From assembly GCA_910584995.1 (NCBI GenBank), contig CAJUDW010000001.1:1-64000 (forward strand): a DNA stretch of 64,000 bases. Direction: 5' to 3'. Below, one piece after another: positions 7,973 to 16,433 of this stretch. Under the pieces are notes generated by a model that saw only the letters and a list, made by a program, of their open reading frames with translations, was not told where the DNA came from and made no database searches. The stretch comes from an uncultured Oscillibacter sp. Lineage in GTDB: Bacteria > Bacillota > Clostridia > Oscillospirales > Oscillospiraceae. Every line of letters starts with the position of its first letter. Positions within the stretch are counted from its first letter, which is position 1. The translations under genes and the position numbers were made by a program.

Positions 7973-9368
7973 ACGTCCCCAGAATCTCTCCCACTACTTG
8001 CATCTGCTCCGCCGTCGGACTGTCTTCCCAATGCCGCAGCTTCAGTTCTACCAGGCGATCCTCGTAGCAAAGGAGGTATGTGGAACGGGGCTCGCCCCCC
8101 GACTGTTCCTGATAGGCCCGTATTGCGCCCCAGGGGGCGGGATCGGCGGAGACGTACACATCCCAGAACTCCGGTAAATTCGGCTCGTTGTGCCGCTCCG
8201 CCTCTTCCAGCATACAACGCTCCACCAAACCATACAGAAATCCCGCTTTAACGTCCAGGACGGTATATTCCAGCCGGGGATACCCGGAATCGTCTATCCG
8301 GGGAGATTGCTGGTATTTCCGGCGAGCCAGCAGAGGGGACGCTTCATAGCGGCATTCCGTGGACCAGCCGTTGTAGTCCGTCTCCGTCAGGTCCTCGATC
8401 CGCAGGGGGATGGGGTCGCCGTAGACCTCAAAGGTGGCTCCGTTGTATTGGTAGGTCTCCACCAGCCGTTTTTCCTCCAGCCAGCCGCCCCGGAGAGAGC
8501 GGAACAGAAGCGCAATCATGCCGTGCATCATGACCATCACGAAGAGGATGACTGCCAGTACCGAGACCACCCGGTTGACCCGGGCTGAAACCTTTTTCCG
8601 CTTCAGCAGCGACGAAACCCCAATGGAGACAAGCACGGCGCAGCCCACCATCAGCAGGCCGGACAGGAGGGACACCATCCCCATCCGGGAGTCCAGAGAG
8701 AACAGCAGATGCAGCAGGATAATCAGCAGGGAGAAAGACAAAAACGCCGTTTCCAGCCGCCGGTGGCCCCGGGTAGGGGTGAATTCCCCCTCCAGGGCCG
8801 CCGCCTTAGCGGCCTTGTACCATCGGAAATAGGTGGCAAGATTCACAACCGCTCCCACCAAGATCTGTATCCAGCACAGAGGCAGCAGAAACATTATGCC
8901 GGAACTGAGCCATTCCACCGGATCCAGCCGGTACTGCCAGATCATCAGGAACAACTCCGCCAGACCCATGATTGCCAGCAACACCTGAGAGGGGATTTGG
9001 CTCCGGCGCATAGCCCGGTGGATGGTTTCCACCTGGATCCGGGGATCCGTCTCCAGGGGGACGGGATCCAAGGCGTCCGTATAGAAGATTTGCAGCTGGG
9101 CCGCCGTGGCGGCATGGGTCCATCCCGCGTCCCGGCACAGTTCCCGGTAGTCCCACTGTCCTGCCGGGGGGCCAGGGTCATAGGTAGAGGCTTCCGGGAA
9201 ATAAGTGACGGCGAAGCGAAGCTTCTGGGGCGGGATCCGGCGGAACCGCCAAAAAGCCCCCAGTTTGTCCAGCAGCCAGCCCTTGGCAGCCATTTTCTCC
9301 AGGTATCTTTGGATGCCGGTGTGGTCGTAGAGATAAAACTGTACCAGGCGGTAGATTTTGTTGTTCAT
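7971..9368 (-). CDS. DUF2812 membrane protein
   Basis: A 465-residue protein. The first ~100 residues form a DUF2812 domain (YLEKMAAKGWLLDKLGAFWRFRR, then a soluble part). They are followed by about five hydrophobic segments between residues 130 and 300 and a C-terminal soluble domain (about 310-465). Proteins with this layout are usually paired with PadR regulators, as here: the ATG overlaps the stop of the PadR gene (ATGA). In such pairs the regulator probably controls the membrane protein. The biochemical function of DUF2812 proteins is not established. Confidence 0.8.
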   Translation of the reverse strand: MNNKIYRLVQFYLYDHTGIQRYLEKMAAKGWLLDKLGAFWRFRRIPPQKLRFAVTYFPEASTYDPGPPAGQWDYRELCRDAGWTHAATAAQLQIFYTDALDPVPLETDPRIQVETIHRAMRRSQIPSQVLLAIMGLAELFLMIWQYRLDPVEWLSSGIMFLLPLCWIQILVGAVVNLATYFRWYKAAKAAALEGEFTPTRGHRRLETAFLSFSLLIILLHLLFSLDSRMGMVSLLSGLLMVGCAVLVSIGVSSLLKRKKVSARVNRVVSVLAVILFVMVMMHGMIALLFRSLRGGWLEEKRLVETYQYNGATFEVYGDPIPLRIEDLTETDYNGWSTECRYEASPLLARRKYQQSPRIDDSGYPRLEYTVLDVKAGFLYGLVERCMLEEAERHNEPNLPEFWDVYVSADPAPWGAIRAYQEQSGGEPRSTYLLCYEDRLVELKLRHWEDSPTAEQMQVVGEILGT

Positions 9369-9688
9369 ATGTCCTCTCCCTCTCCGGTAAATGTCCGGTA
9401 ATCCTCTGTCAGGATTTGCAGGCGGCGGTATTCATTCTCCAAGGCCGTTTTGCCCTTTTCCGTCAAGATGTAGCTTCGCTTCCGCCCATGGGAGGCGGTC
9501 TCCCGGATCATGTCCGCCTTGAGGAAACTCTCCAGCAGGGCGTAGAGGGTCCCGGGGCCTACGGCCACCCGTCCCCGGGTGAGATCCTCCACCTGGGCCA
9601 TGATATCTGCGCCGCACCGCTCCTGCCGCAGGCAGAGGAGGATATAAAACATCTGCTCCGTCAGCGTCTGGAATTTCTCACGGGCCAT
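9365..9688 (-). CDS. PadR-family transcriptional regulator
   Basis: A 107-residue winged-helix protein: LTEQMFYILLCLRQERCGADIMAQVEDLTRGRVAVGPGTLYALLE is the PadR DNA-binding domain, followed by a short dimerising helix. It overlaps the downstream DUF2812 gene by 4 bases, so the two form an operon. The promoter contains repeated ATATCGATA-type palindromes, probable operator sites for autoregulation. The ATG is preceded by AAGGAGGCGGCCC. Confidence 0.9.
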   Translation of the reverse strand: MAREKFQTLTEQMFYILLCLRQERCGADIMAQVEDLTRGRVAVGPGTLYALLESFLKADMIRETASHGRKRSYILTEKGKTALENEYRRLQILTEDYRTFTGEGEDI

Positions 9689-9700
9689 GGGCCGCCTCCT

Positions 9701-9761
9701 TATATCGATAATCGGTATTACTCTTTAGCCCTATCATAGCATCGAATATCGATATTGTCAA
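9701..9761 (-). promoter_or_regulatory. Promoter and probable PadR operator
   Basis: On the minus strand TTGACA (9761-9756), 17 bases, TATGAT (9738-9733), essentially consensus. The spacer contains the palindrome AATATCGATATT, and a second TATCGATA lies just before the ribosome binding site (9702-9709). Palindromes in the spacer and leader fit repression by the PadR protein encoded next. Confidence 0.75.
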
Positions 9762-9845
9762 GGAGGAGATCTCCCGTCCCCTGCGGCAGGGGCCAGGCCG
9801 GTTTGGCCACCGTCCGCTTTTCCTGTGGACGCGCACAATTCTCCT

Positions 9846-9875
9846 CTTTACTTCCCCGGCGGAGAATTATATAAT
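9846..9875 (+). promoter_or_regulatory. Likely promoter of the MATE gene
   Basis: TTTACT (9846-9851), 18 bases, TATAAT (9870-9875), 60 bases before the ATG, in a locally AT-rich pocket between GC-rich sequences. Confidence 0.55.
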
Positions 9876-9934
9876 AATTCCGCTTTCGCGGGATTTCCTG
9901 TGGATCCCCCGCTGCCGGAAAGGAGATATAATTT

Positions 9935-11305
9935 ATGATTCGTAACAAGGCCTTCTACCGGGGCTTTTTTTCCCTGACCCTCTCCCTGGCCCTGCAAAAC
10001 CTGCTGACCTATGGGGTCAATATGATGGATACCGTCATGCTGGGCCGCTACAGCCAGACCGCCATGAGCGGCGTCAGCCTCTGCAACCAGGTGCAGTTCC
10101 TGCTGCAAATGCTGGTGGTAGGCGCAGGGGAAGGGGCCGTCGTGCTGGGCTCCCAATACTGGGGGAAGAACCGGCTGGAGCCAATCCCCCATATTATCGG
10201 CGCGGCCCTGCGGTTCGGCGGGGCACTGGCGGCGGTGCTGTTTGCAGCGGTGCTGTTCTTCCCGGGACAGATCCTCCACCTGATTTCCAATGACGAGGCG
10301 GTTATCGCCGAAGGGGTCGCGTACTTCCAAATCATCTGTTTTTCCTATATTGTGTTTACTTTAACCAATATACTGGCTGCTTCCCTCCGTTCTGTGGGCA
10401 TTGTGAAGATCGGCTATGTCATCTCCTTCTCCACCCTGTGCATCAACGTCTGCCTGAACTACCTGCTCATTTACGGCAACCTGGGCTTTCCGGAACTGGG
10501 CGTCCGGGGGGCGGCCATTGCCACACTTACCTCCCGGTGCGTGGAACTGCTGATCGTGCTGTACTATTTAAAATACAAGGAGGCCCGGCTGAACCTGACG
10601 GCAAAAAAACTCCTGCGGATTGACACCAGCTACATCCGGGACTATACCCAGGTCTCCGCGCCGGTCCTCGTCAACCAGGCCCTCTGGGGCGCGGCCCAGA
10701 TGGTTCAGACCGGGATTCTGGGCCACCTGGGAGGCGATGTGACGGCGGCCAACGCCATTGCCGTGCAGGTTTACCAAATCCTCTCCGTCATCGCCTACGG
10801 GGCCGCCTCCGCCTCCGGCATCCTGGTGGGGAAGACCATCGGCCAGGGGCGAAAGGAGGAACTGCAGCCCTTGGTACATACCCTGGAAATCCTTTTTGTG
10901 ATCATCGGCCTCCTGTCCGGCCTCGCCATTTTCGCCCTGCGGCAGCCCATCCTGGCGGTGTTTGGCGGTGCCCTCACGGATCGGGCCGCCGGGCTCTCCC
11001 TGCGGTTCATGGCAGTGATGGCCGTCACCACCGTTGGCACCGCCTATCAGATGGCCTGCGACAACGGCATCATCCGGGGCGGCGGCGACACCGCCTTCAG
11101 CGCCAAAATGAATCTCATCAGCATGTGGCTGATTGTGGTGCCCTCCTCCGCCCTGGCGGCCTTCTGGTGGCAGTGCCCGCCGGAGGTGGTGTTCTTCCTC
11201 TTGAAATGGGATCAGCTGTATAAAATTATCCCGGTAACGCTCCGGCTCCACAGTTGGAAATGGGTGCGGAATGTAACCAGAACGAACGAAAATGGCGGAA
11301 TTTAG
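9935..11305 (+). CDS. MATE-family multidrug/Na+ antiporter
   Basis: Integral membrane protein of 456 residues with two related halves of six helices, typical of MATE exporters, which expel cationic compounds in exchange for Na+ or H+. Family signatures include NMMDTVMLGRYSQTAMSGVS near the N-terminus, ELGVRGAAIATLTSRCVEL in the middle and GIIRGGGDTAFSAKMNLISMW near the end. The C-terminus ends with the hydrophilic tail usual in clostridial members. AAAGGAGATATAATTT precedes the ATG. It is monocistronic. The substrate cannot be read from the sequence. Confidence 0.9.
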   Translation: MIRNKAFYRGFFSLTLSLALQNLLTYGVNMMDTVMLGRYSQTAMSGVSLCNQVQFLLQMLVVGAGEGAVVLGSQYWGKNRLEPIPHIIGAALRFGGALAAVLFAAVLFFPGQILHLISNDEAVIAEGVAYFQIICFSYIVFTLTNILAASLRSVGIVKIGYVISFSTLCINVCLNYLLIYGNLGFPELGVRGAAIATLTSRCVELLIVLYYLKYKEARLNLTAKKLLRIDTSYIRDYTQVSAPVLVNQALWGAAQMVQTGILGHLGGDVTAANAIAVQVYQILSVIAYGAASASGILVGKTIGQGRKEELQPLVHTLEILFVIIGLLSGLAIFALRQPILAVFGGALTDRAAGLSLRFMAVMAVTTVGTAYQMACDNGIIRGGGDTAFSAKMNLISMWLIVVPSSALAAFWWQCPPEVVFFLLKWDQLYKIIPVTLRLHSWKWVRNVTRTNENGGI

Positions 11306-11409
11306 ATGGAGATATTTCCCACTATGGGTACGTACACACATCCTTTTCTGTGTTTTGCACAAAAACAGGATCCAGTTTCTTTACATCTAACCAAAATTTA
11401 CACCCCCTA

Positions 11410-11439
11410 TTGACGAAACTCGAGAATTTGTGCTAGGAT
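11410..11439 (+). promoter_or_regulatory. Promoter of the sugar ABC transporter operon
   Basis: TTGACG (11410-11415), 18 bases, TAGGAT (11434-11439) with TGC immediately before the -10. It lies 163 bases upstream of the binding-protein ATG, leaving a long structured leader. Confidence 0.65.
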
Positions 11440-11489
11440 ATATCCGTATCAGTTGGGAAAATGGCCTGAACTGCGCCAAAAGATTTTAT

Positions 11490-11529
11490 CAGACGGGGAC
11501 CCCCGTCTGACCGCACACAAAGTGTGCGG
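11490..11529 (+). promoter_or_regulatory. Two adjacent hairpins in the operon leader
   Basis: The first hairpin pairs 11490-11498 with 11501-11509 (CAGACGGGG/CCCCGTCTG). The second pairs 11511-11518 with 11522-11529 (CCGCACAC/GTGTGCGG, AAA loop). Both are perfect and nearly abut. Neither is followed by a U-tract, so they are not simple terminators; mRNA stabilisation or an RNA/DNA-binding regulator are possible roles. Confidence 0.6.
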
Positions 11530-11601
11530 CTGCGAAATCCTTTTCCGGAGAACAAGCCGGGATTCCAACAAAAATTTTGTTTTGAAAAGGAGAAAAGAAG
11601 G

Positions 11602-12645
11602 ATGAAAAAGTTTTTTGCACTGCTTCTGGCACTGGTCATGGTGTTGTCTCTTGCCGCCTGCGGCGGGGACAAGGGGAACTCTGGTTCCGACGCCAAGACC
11701 GATACCCCTCCCTCCTCTGCCGACGGTACTGCCACGCCTGACGCAAGTTCCGGCGAACAGGAGTACAACATCTCCGTGATCCTGAAGACCACCTCCTCCG
11801 AGTACTGGGGCTACGTGGTGGCCGGCGCCAAGGCCTATGAGAAGGATCATCCCAACGTACATGTGGACGTCAAGGGCGCTACCTCCGAGACCGCTTATGA
11901 CGAGCAGCAGAACATGATCGAAACCGACATGAACAACAAGGACATCGACGGCTACGTGATTGCCCCCCTCCAGGCGGACATGGTGGCCAACATGATCTCC
12001 GGCCAGAAGAAGCCCATCGTGGCCGTTGATACCGACATCGACGCCCCCGAGGTCCTCTCCTTCGTCGGCACCGGCAATGAGGCCGCCGCGAAGCTGGGCG
12101 GCGAGGCTGCCGCGAAGCTGGCCAAGGAGCGGGGCTGGACCGAGATCAAGTGCATCGAGATCGCCGGCGTCCAGGGCGACTCCACCAACGAGGCCCGTAT
12201 GGCCGGTTACAAGGCCGGTATCGAGGCTGCCGGCGGCACCTTCCTGGATGACGAAGTCCAGTACGCCAACGCCGTAGCCGACCAGGCCGTCACCTGCATG
12301 GAAGCCATTATGCAGAACCATCCCGAGGGCATCGCCGTCATCTGCGCCAACAACGACGACATGGCCATGGCCGCCGCCCGCGCCGCTGCCGGCAATGAGG
12401 CTTACAAGAACACTGTCTTCCTGGGCTTCGACGGCATCCAGTCCGCCTGCAAGTCCATTCTGGCCGGTGAGGAGACCATGTCCGTCTGCCAGCAGGCCTA
12501 TGACATGGGCTACAAGTCCGTTGACGCCGTGATCCGCGCCCTCCAGGGCGAGACCCTTGATGAGTTCATCGACGCCGGCGCCAGCGTGGTGGATCCCTCC
12601 ACCGCCCAGGCCCGCCTTGAGGAACTCCAGGGCTATCTGGCCTAA
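11602..12645 (+). CDS. Sugar-binding lipoprotein of an ABC transporter
   Basis: A 347-residue lipoprotein: signal peptide MKKFFALLLALVMVLSLAAC with the lipobox cysteine at residue 20, then a Ser/Thr/Asp-rich linker to about residue 50. A periplasmic-binding-protein type I fold follows (Peripla_BP_4, the family of ribose, galactose and inositol binding proteins). It captures the substrate outside the membrane for the ATPase/permease pair encoded next. The ATG at 11602 follows AGGAGAAAAGAAGG. The adjacent IolG-like gene suggests myo-inositol or a related polyol; the substrate is inferred. Confidence 0.88.
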   Translation: MKKFFALLLALVMVLSLAACGGDKGNSGSDAKTDTPPSSADGTATPDASSGEQEYNISVILKTTSSEYWGYVVAGAKAYEKDHPNVHVDVKGATSETAYDEQQNMIETDMNNKDIDGYVIAPLQADMVANMISGQKKPIVAVDTDIDAPEVLSFVGTGNEAAAKLGGEAAAKLAKERGWTEIKCIEIAGVQGDSTNEARMAGYKAGIEAAGGTFLDDEVQYANAVADQAVTCMEAIMQNHPEGIAVICANNDDMAMAAARAAAGNEAYKNTVFLGFDGIQSACKSILAGEETMSVCQQAYDMGYKSVDAVIRALQGETLDEFIDAGASVVDPSTAQARLEELQGYLA

Positions 12646-12684
12646 TTCCACAAGAGTCGTGATTTAATCCCAAAAGGAAATCAT

Positions 12685-12722
12685 GGCCCCGTCCTGGCGG
12701 AGCCGGGACGGGGCCGTTTTTT
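12685..12722 (+). terminator. Intra-operon terminator after the binding protein
   Basis: Arms GGCCCCGTCC (12685-12694) and GGACGGGGCC (12706-12715), followed by GTTTTTT. Partial termination here would give more binding protein than transporter, a common arrangement for ABC importers. Confidence 0.85.
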
Positions 12723-12852
12723 CACCCGGCACTCCTCTCCGGCGGCATCTGCTGCCAAGCACGCAATCCGCTTTCAAAATCCTCGGGAAGCACCGGAAGA
12801 CGGAACAACACCGGCGTTTCCCACGATTCAGGGAAAATGAGGTGATATTTAG

Positions 12853-14355
12853 GTGGGCGAATACGTAGTTGAGTTAAAAAACGTAACCAAGCGTTTCCCA
12901 GGCGTTGTGGCGCTGCACAATATGCAGCTGGCAATCAAGCCCGGTGAGATTCACGGCCTGATCGGTGAGAACGGCGCCGGAAAATCGACGCTGATCAAAG
13001 TCCTTACCGGCGTACATAAGGCGGACGAGGGAGAGATTTACGTCAACGGGCAGAAGATGGTGTTCAAAAATCCCAACGAATCCGCCGCCGCGGGCATCGC
13101 CTGTGTATATCAGGAGCTGAATATCGAAAAGCTGCTGAGTGTAACGGACAATATTTTCATCAACAAATGGCTGAAAAAGGGCTTCCTGCTGGATTATGAC
13201 ACCATGCACAACAAGGCGGAGGAGGTCATGAAATCCCTGGGCCAGGACATTGACCCCCGGAAGGCCGCCGGAACCTTAGGCATGGGCGTGCAGCAGATGA
13301 TCGAAATCGCCAAGGCGGTTTTGATTGACGCCAAAATGATCATCATGGACGAGCCAACCTCCTCCCTCGGTGAAAAAGAGGTTGAGCAGCTGATGCGCAC
13401 CTGCCGGGAACTGAAGTCCCGGGGCATCGGCATCCTGTTTGTCTCCCACAAGCTGGAGGAACTTTTCGAACTCTGCGACCGGGTCACGGTCATCCGGGAC
13501 GGCGAGTACATCGAAACCCGGGATATCAAGGACTGGAACAACGACTCCCTCATCACTGCCATGGTGGGCCGGACCCTGGAGAACCAGTTCCCCAAGGAGT
13601 TCGGCAAGAAGGGCGAATGTATGCTGAAGGTGGAGAACCTCTCCATCGGCGGCGTTTTGGATAACGTCAGCTTCGAAGCCTACGGTGGGCAGATCCTTGG
13701 CATGAGCGGCCTGGTGGGCGCGGGGCGGACGGAGACCGTCCGGGCCGTGTTCGGCGCGGATCCCATCGACGGCGGCAAAATCTACATCAAGGGCCAGGAG
13801 GCCCACATCAATAGCCCCAAACAGGCCATCGCGGCAGGCGTCGCCCTGCTGACGGAGGACCGGAAGGGCCAGGGCCTGGTGCTGGCGGAGACCATCCGCA
13901 CCAATCTGGTGCTGGCCAGCCTGAAGCGGCACAGCACCGGGATGTTCCTGGACGAGCGGAGGATTGAGGAGACCGGCGAGGGCCATATCCAGACCCTGCG
14001 GATCAAGACCCCCTCTATCGACGAGATCGTGGGACAGCTTTCCGGCGGCAACCAGCAGAAGGTGGTCATCGGCAAGTGGCTCAACAGCGAGGCGGACATC
14101 TACATCTTCGACGAACCCACCCGCGGTATCGACGTGGGCGCGAAGGTGGAGGTCTACAATGTGATGAACAGCCTGGTTAAGGCTGGAAAATGCGTGATTA
14201 TGATCTCCTCTGAAATGCCGGAGATCCTGGGCATGAGCGACCGGGTGGTCGTCATGCGGGGCGGCCGGGTCATGGCCGTCGTGGAACGGGACAGCCAGCA
14301 CTTCAACCAGGAGGATATTATGAAAGCGGCTTGGGGAGGTAGTTTAGATGACTAA
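12853..14355 (+). CDS. Sugar ABC transporter ATPase (tandem, MglA/RbsA type)
   Basis: 500 residues with two fused ATP-binding domains. The first has a standard Walker A (GENGAGKSTLIK, about 35-46) and Walker B (MIIMDEPTSSL). The second has the degenerate Walker A of this family (GLVGAGRTETVR), signature LSGGNQQKV and DEPTRGIDVG. GTG start at 12853 with GAGGTGATATTTAG upstream. It overlaps the permease gene by 8 bases. Only one permease gene follows, so the channel is probably a homodimer, as in ribose-type systems. Confidence 0.93.
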   Translation: MGEYVVELKNVTKRFPGVVALHNMQLAIKPGEIHGLIGENGAGKSTLIKVLTGVHKADEGEIYVNGQKMVFKNPNESAAAGIACVYQELNIEKLLSVTDNIFINKWLKKGFLLDYDTMHNKAEEVMKSLGQDIDPRKAAGTLGMGVQQMIEIAKAVLIDAKMIIMDEPTSSLGEKEVEQLMRTCRELKSRGIGILFVSHKLEELFELCDRVTVIRDGEYIETRDIKDWNNDSLITAMVGRTLENQFPKEFGKKGECMLKVENLSIGGVLDNVSFEAYGGQILGMSGLVGAGRTETVRAVFGADPIDGGKIYIKGQEAHINSPKQAIAAGVALLTEDRKGQGLVLAETIRTNLVLASLKRHSTGMFLDERRIEETGEGHIQTLRIKTPSIDEIVGQLSGGNQQKVVIGKWLNSEADIYIFDEPTRGIDVGAKVEVYNVMNSLVKAGKCVIMISSEMPEILGMSDRVVVMRGGRVMAVVERDSQHFNQEDIMKAAWGGSLDD

Positions 14356-15361
14356 GAAGAAAAGCGGGGCCGGTTTCCAAATGGGCACCCTTCTGGCCCT
14401 GGTGATTATGTGCGTGTTCCTGGCGCTCAAGAACCCGAATTTCCGTACCTACAGCAACGTTATGGGCATCTTCAAGCAGACAGCCTTCAACGCCTTCCTG
14501 GCGACCGGCATGCTGCTGTGCCTGATCACCGCCGGTATCGACCTGTCCGTGGGCGCCAACGCCGTGTTCTGCGCCTGCGTCATGGGCGCCATGAACAAGG
14601 CCGGCGTCACCAGCGGCATTTTGATGATGGTGGTGGCCATCATTGCCGGCGGCCTGGTGGGCTTTGTCAACGGCACCCTGCTGACCCGCCTGCACCTGCC
14701 CCACCCCTTCGTGTCCACCCTGGGCATGAAGAATGTCTTATGGGGCCTAGCCCTACTAGTGACAGGCAGCCAAATGATCAACAACTTCCCTGAGTCCGTC
14801 CAGTTCCTGGGCAAGGCCACCATCGGCGGTTTCCCGGTGAGTTTCATCGTGGTCATTGTGCTGTATATCATCATGCATATCTTCCTGAGCCGTACGGCCC
14901 TGGGCCGCTCCATCTACTGCGCAGGCGGCAACATGGAGGCCACCCGCCTCTCCGGCATCAACACCGCCAACGTCCTGACCTTCTGCTACACCATGTCCGG
15001 CGTGATGGCGGCCCTGGGCGGCATCGTCACCATCGGCCGCAGCGGCATCTGCAACGGTGCCAACGCCAACCAGCCCTATGATACTGACGCCATCGCGGCC
15101 TGCATCATCGGCGGCGCCTCCTTCACCGGCGGCAAGGGTACCATGATCGGCACTATGCTGGGCTGCCTCATCATCGCGGTTCTGCGGAATGGCTTCACTA
15201 TGCTGTCCATTGACTCCGCGGGCCAGAACATCGTCCTGGGCCTTGTGATCATCCTGGCCGTCCTGATGGACGTCATCCGCCAGCAGATGGACGCCAAGCG
15301 CCGCCGTCTGGCCGCGGGCAAGCCGGAAGAGGCCCCTGCCAAGGAGAAAGTAGCGAAATAA
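14348..15361 (+). CDS. Sugar ABC transporter permease
   Basis: Membrane permease of 337 residues in the BPD_transp_2 (RbsC/MglC/IatP) family, with eight to ten helices. Typical family stretches are LITAGIDLSVGA near residue 58 and YCAGGNMEATRLSGINT near 192. The product ends in a Lys/Glu/Ala-rich tail. The start overlaps the ATPase gene and the stop shares one base with the dehydrogenase ATG, so the whole import/catabolic unit is translationally coupled. Confidence 0.93.
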   Translation: MTKKKSGAGFQMGTLLALVIMCVFLALKNPNFRTYSNVMGIFKQTAFNAFLATGMLLCLITAGIDLSVGANAVFCACVMGAMNKAGVTSGILMMVVAIIAGGLVGFVNGTLLTRLHLPHPFVSTLGMKNVLWGLALLVTGSQMINNFPESVQFLGKATIGGFPVSFIVVIVLYIIMHIFLSRTALGRSIYCAGGNMEATRLSGINTANVLTFCYTMSGVMAALGGIVTIGRSGICNGANANQPYDTDAIAACIIGGASFTGGKGTMIGTMLGCLIIAVLRNGFTMLSIDSAGQNIVLGLVIILAVLMDVIRQQMDAKRRRLAAGKPEEAPAKEKVAK

Positions 15362-16377
15362 TGAAAAAAGTAAAAATCGGCATTGCCGGCCTGGGCCGCC
15401 TGGGGAAGGTCCACGCCCAGAATATCGCCTATAAAATCCCCAACGCGGAACTGACCGCCGCCTGTTCCATCGTCCCGGCGGAGTTGGAGTACGCCCAGAA
15501 GGAACTGGGCATCTCCGCGGTCTACTCCGATTACAAGGAGATGCTGGCAAAGGCGGACATCGACGCCGTGGCCATCGTCACCACCTCCTCCGAACACTGC
15601 TGGCAGATTGAGGCGGCCCTGGACGCGGGAAAGCACGTCTTTTCCGAAAAGCCCCTGGGCACCGACCTGGAACAGTGCCGGAAGGCGGAGGCCGCCGTGG
15701 AGCGGCACCCGGATCTGACCTTCATGCTGGGGTTCATGCGCCGGTATGACAAGTCCTATGCCTACGCCAAGAAGAAAATCGAAGAGGGCGCCATCGGCAC
15801 CCCCTATCTGGTGAAAGCCACGGGCATCGATCCGGAAGCCCTGGTGGAGGGCGCAATCCGGTTCGCCAAGACCTCCGGCGGCATCTTCCTGGACATGGCC
15901 ATCCACGATATCGACCTGATGCGCTGGTTCCTGGGCAGCGAAGCCACGGAGGTGTACGCCATGGGCGCCACCTTCAAGCATCCCGAGTTCCAGGCCGCCG
16001 GAGACGATGAGACCGGTGTGGCTGTGTACAAATTTGAAAACGGCGCCATGGGCATGATCCACGTAGGGCGCACCGCCCCCCATGGCTACCATGTGGAAAC
16101 GGAAATTGTGGGCACCGAGGGCAGCATCCGCATCTCTGCCGTACCGGAGAAGAACCAGGCCCGGATCTATGGGCCCGGCGGCGTTCTCACCGAGTGCGTA
16201 GGATCCTTCCCGGAGCGGTTTGAGGAGGCGTACCTGGTGGAGATGGCGGAGTTTGTGGACTGCGTATGCCAGGGCAGAAAGCCCGGCGTCAGCGTCTACG
16301 ACGGAACCAAATCCACCGCAGTGGGCTACGCCACCACCGAGGCGTGGAGAACGGGCAAACCCGTGAAAATCGGCTGA
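15361..16377 (+). CDS. iolG: Gfo/Idh/MocA oxidoreductase, probable inositol 2-dehydrogenase
   Basis: NAD(P)-dependent dehydrogenase of 338 residues. The Rossmann fold starts with GIAGLGRLGKVHAQN, the EKP motif (SEKPLG) holds the catalytic Lys, and GGIFLDMAIHDIDLMRWF is the conserved Asp/His active-site region. Close resemblance to IolG-type inositol 2-dehydrogenases (EKPLGTDLEQC, GFMRRYDKSY, GGIFLDMAIHD) suggests oxidation of myo-inositol to scyllo-inosose. Other family members oxidise other sugars, so specificity is inferred. It is the last gene of the operon, followed by a strong terminator. The rest of an iol pathway is not nearby. Confidence 0.8.
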   Translation: MKKVKIGIAGLGRLGKVHAQNIAYKIPNAELTAACSIVPAELEYAQKELGISAVYSDYKEMLAKADIDAVAIVTTSSEHCWQIEAALDAGKHVFSEKPLGTDLEQCRKAEAAVERHPDLTFMLGFMRRYDKSYAYAKKKIEEGAIGTPYLVKATGIDPEALVEGAIRFAKTSGGIFLDMAIHDIDLMRWFLGSEATEVYAMGATFKHPEFQAAGDDETGVAVYKFENGAMGMIHVGRTAPHGYHVETEIVGTEGSIRISAVPEKNQARIYGPGGVLTECVGSFPERFEEAYLVEMAEFVDCVCQGRKPGVSVYDGTKSTAVGYATTEAWRTGKPVKIG

Positions 16378-16386
16378 CAGAACAGT

Positions 16387-16420
16387 CCCGCCCGCCGGAA
16401 GTTTCCGGCGGGCGGGTTTT
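16387..16420 (+). terminator. Terminator of the sugar/inositol operon
   Basis: Perfect 14-bp GC-rich stem (16387-16400 with 16403-16416), 2-base loop, then TTTT. Confidence 0.88.
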
Positions 16421-16433
16421 CTGACGTTTGCCT

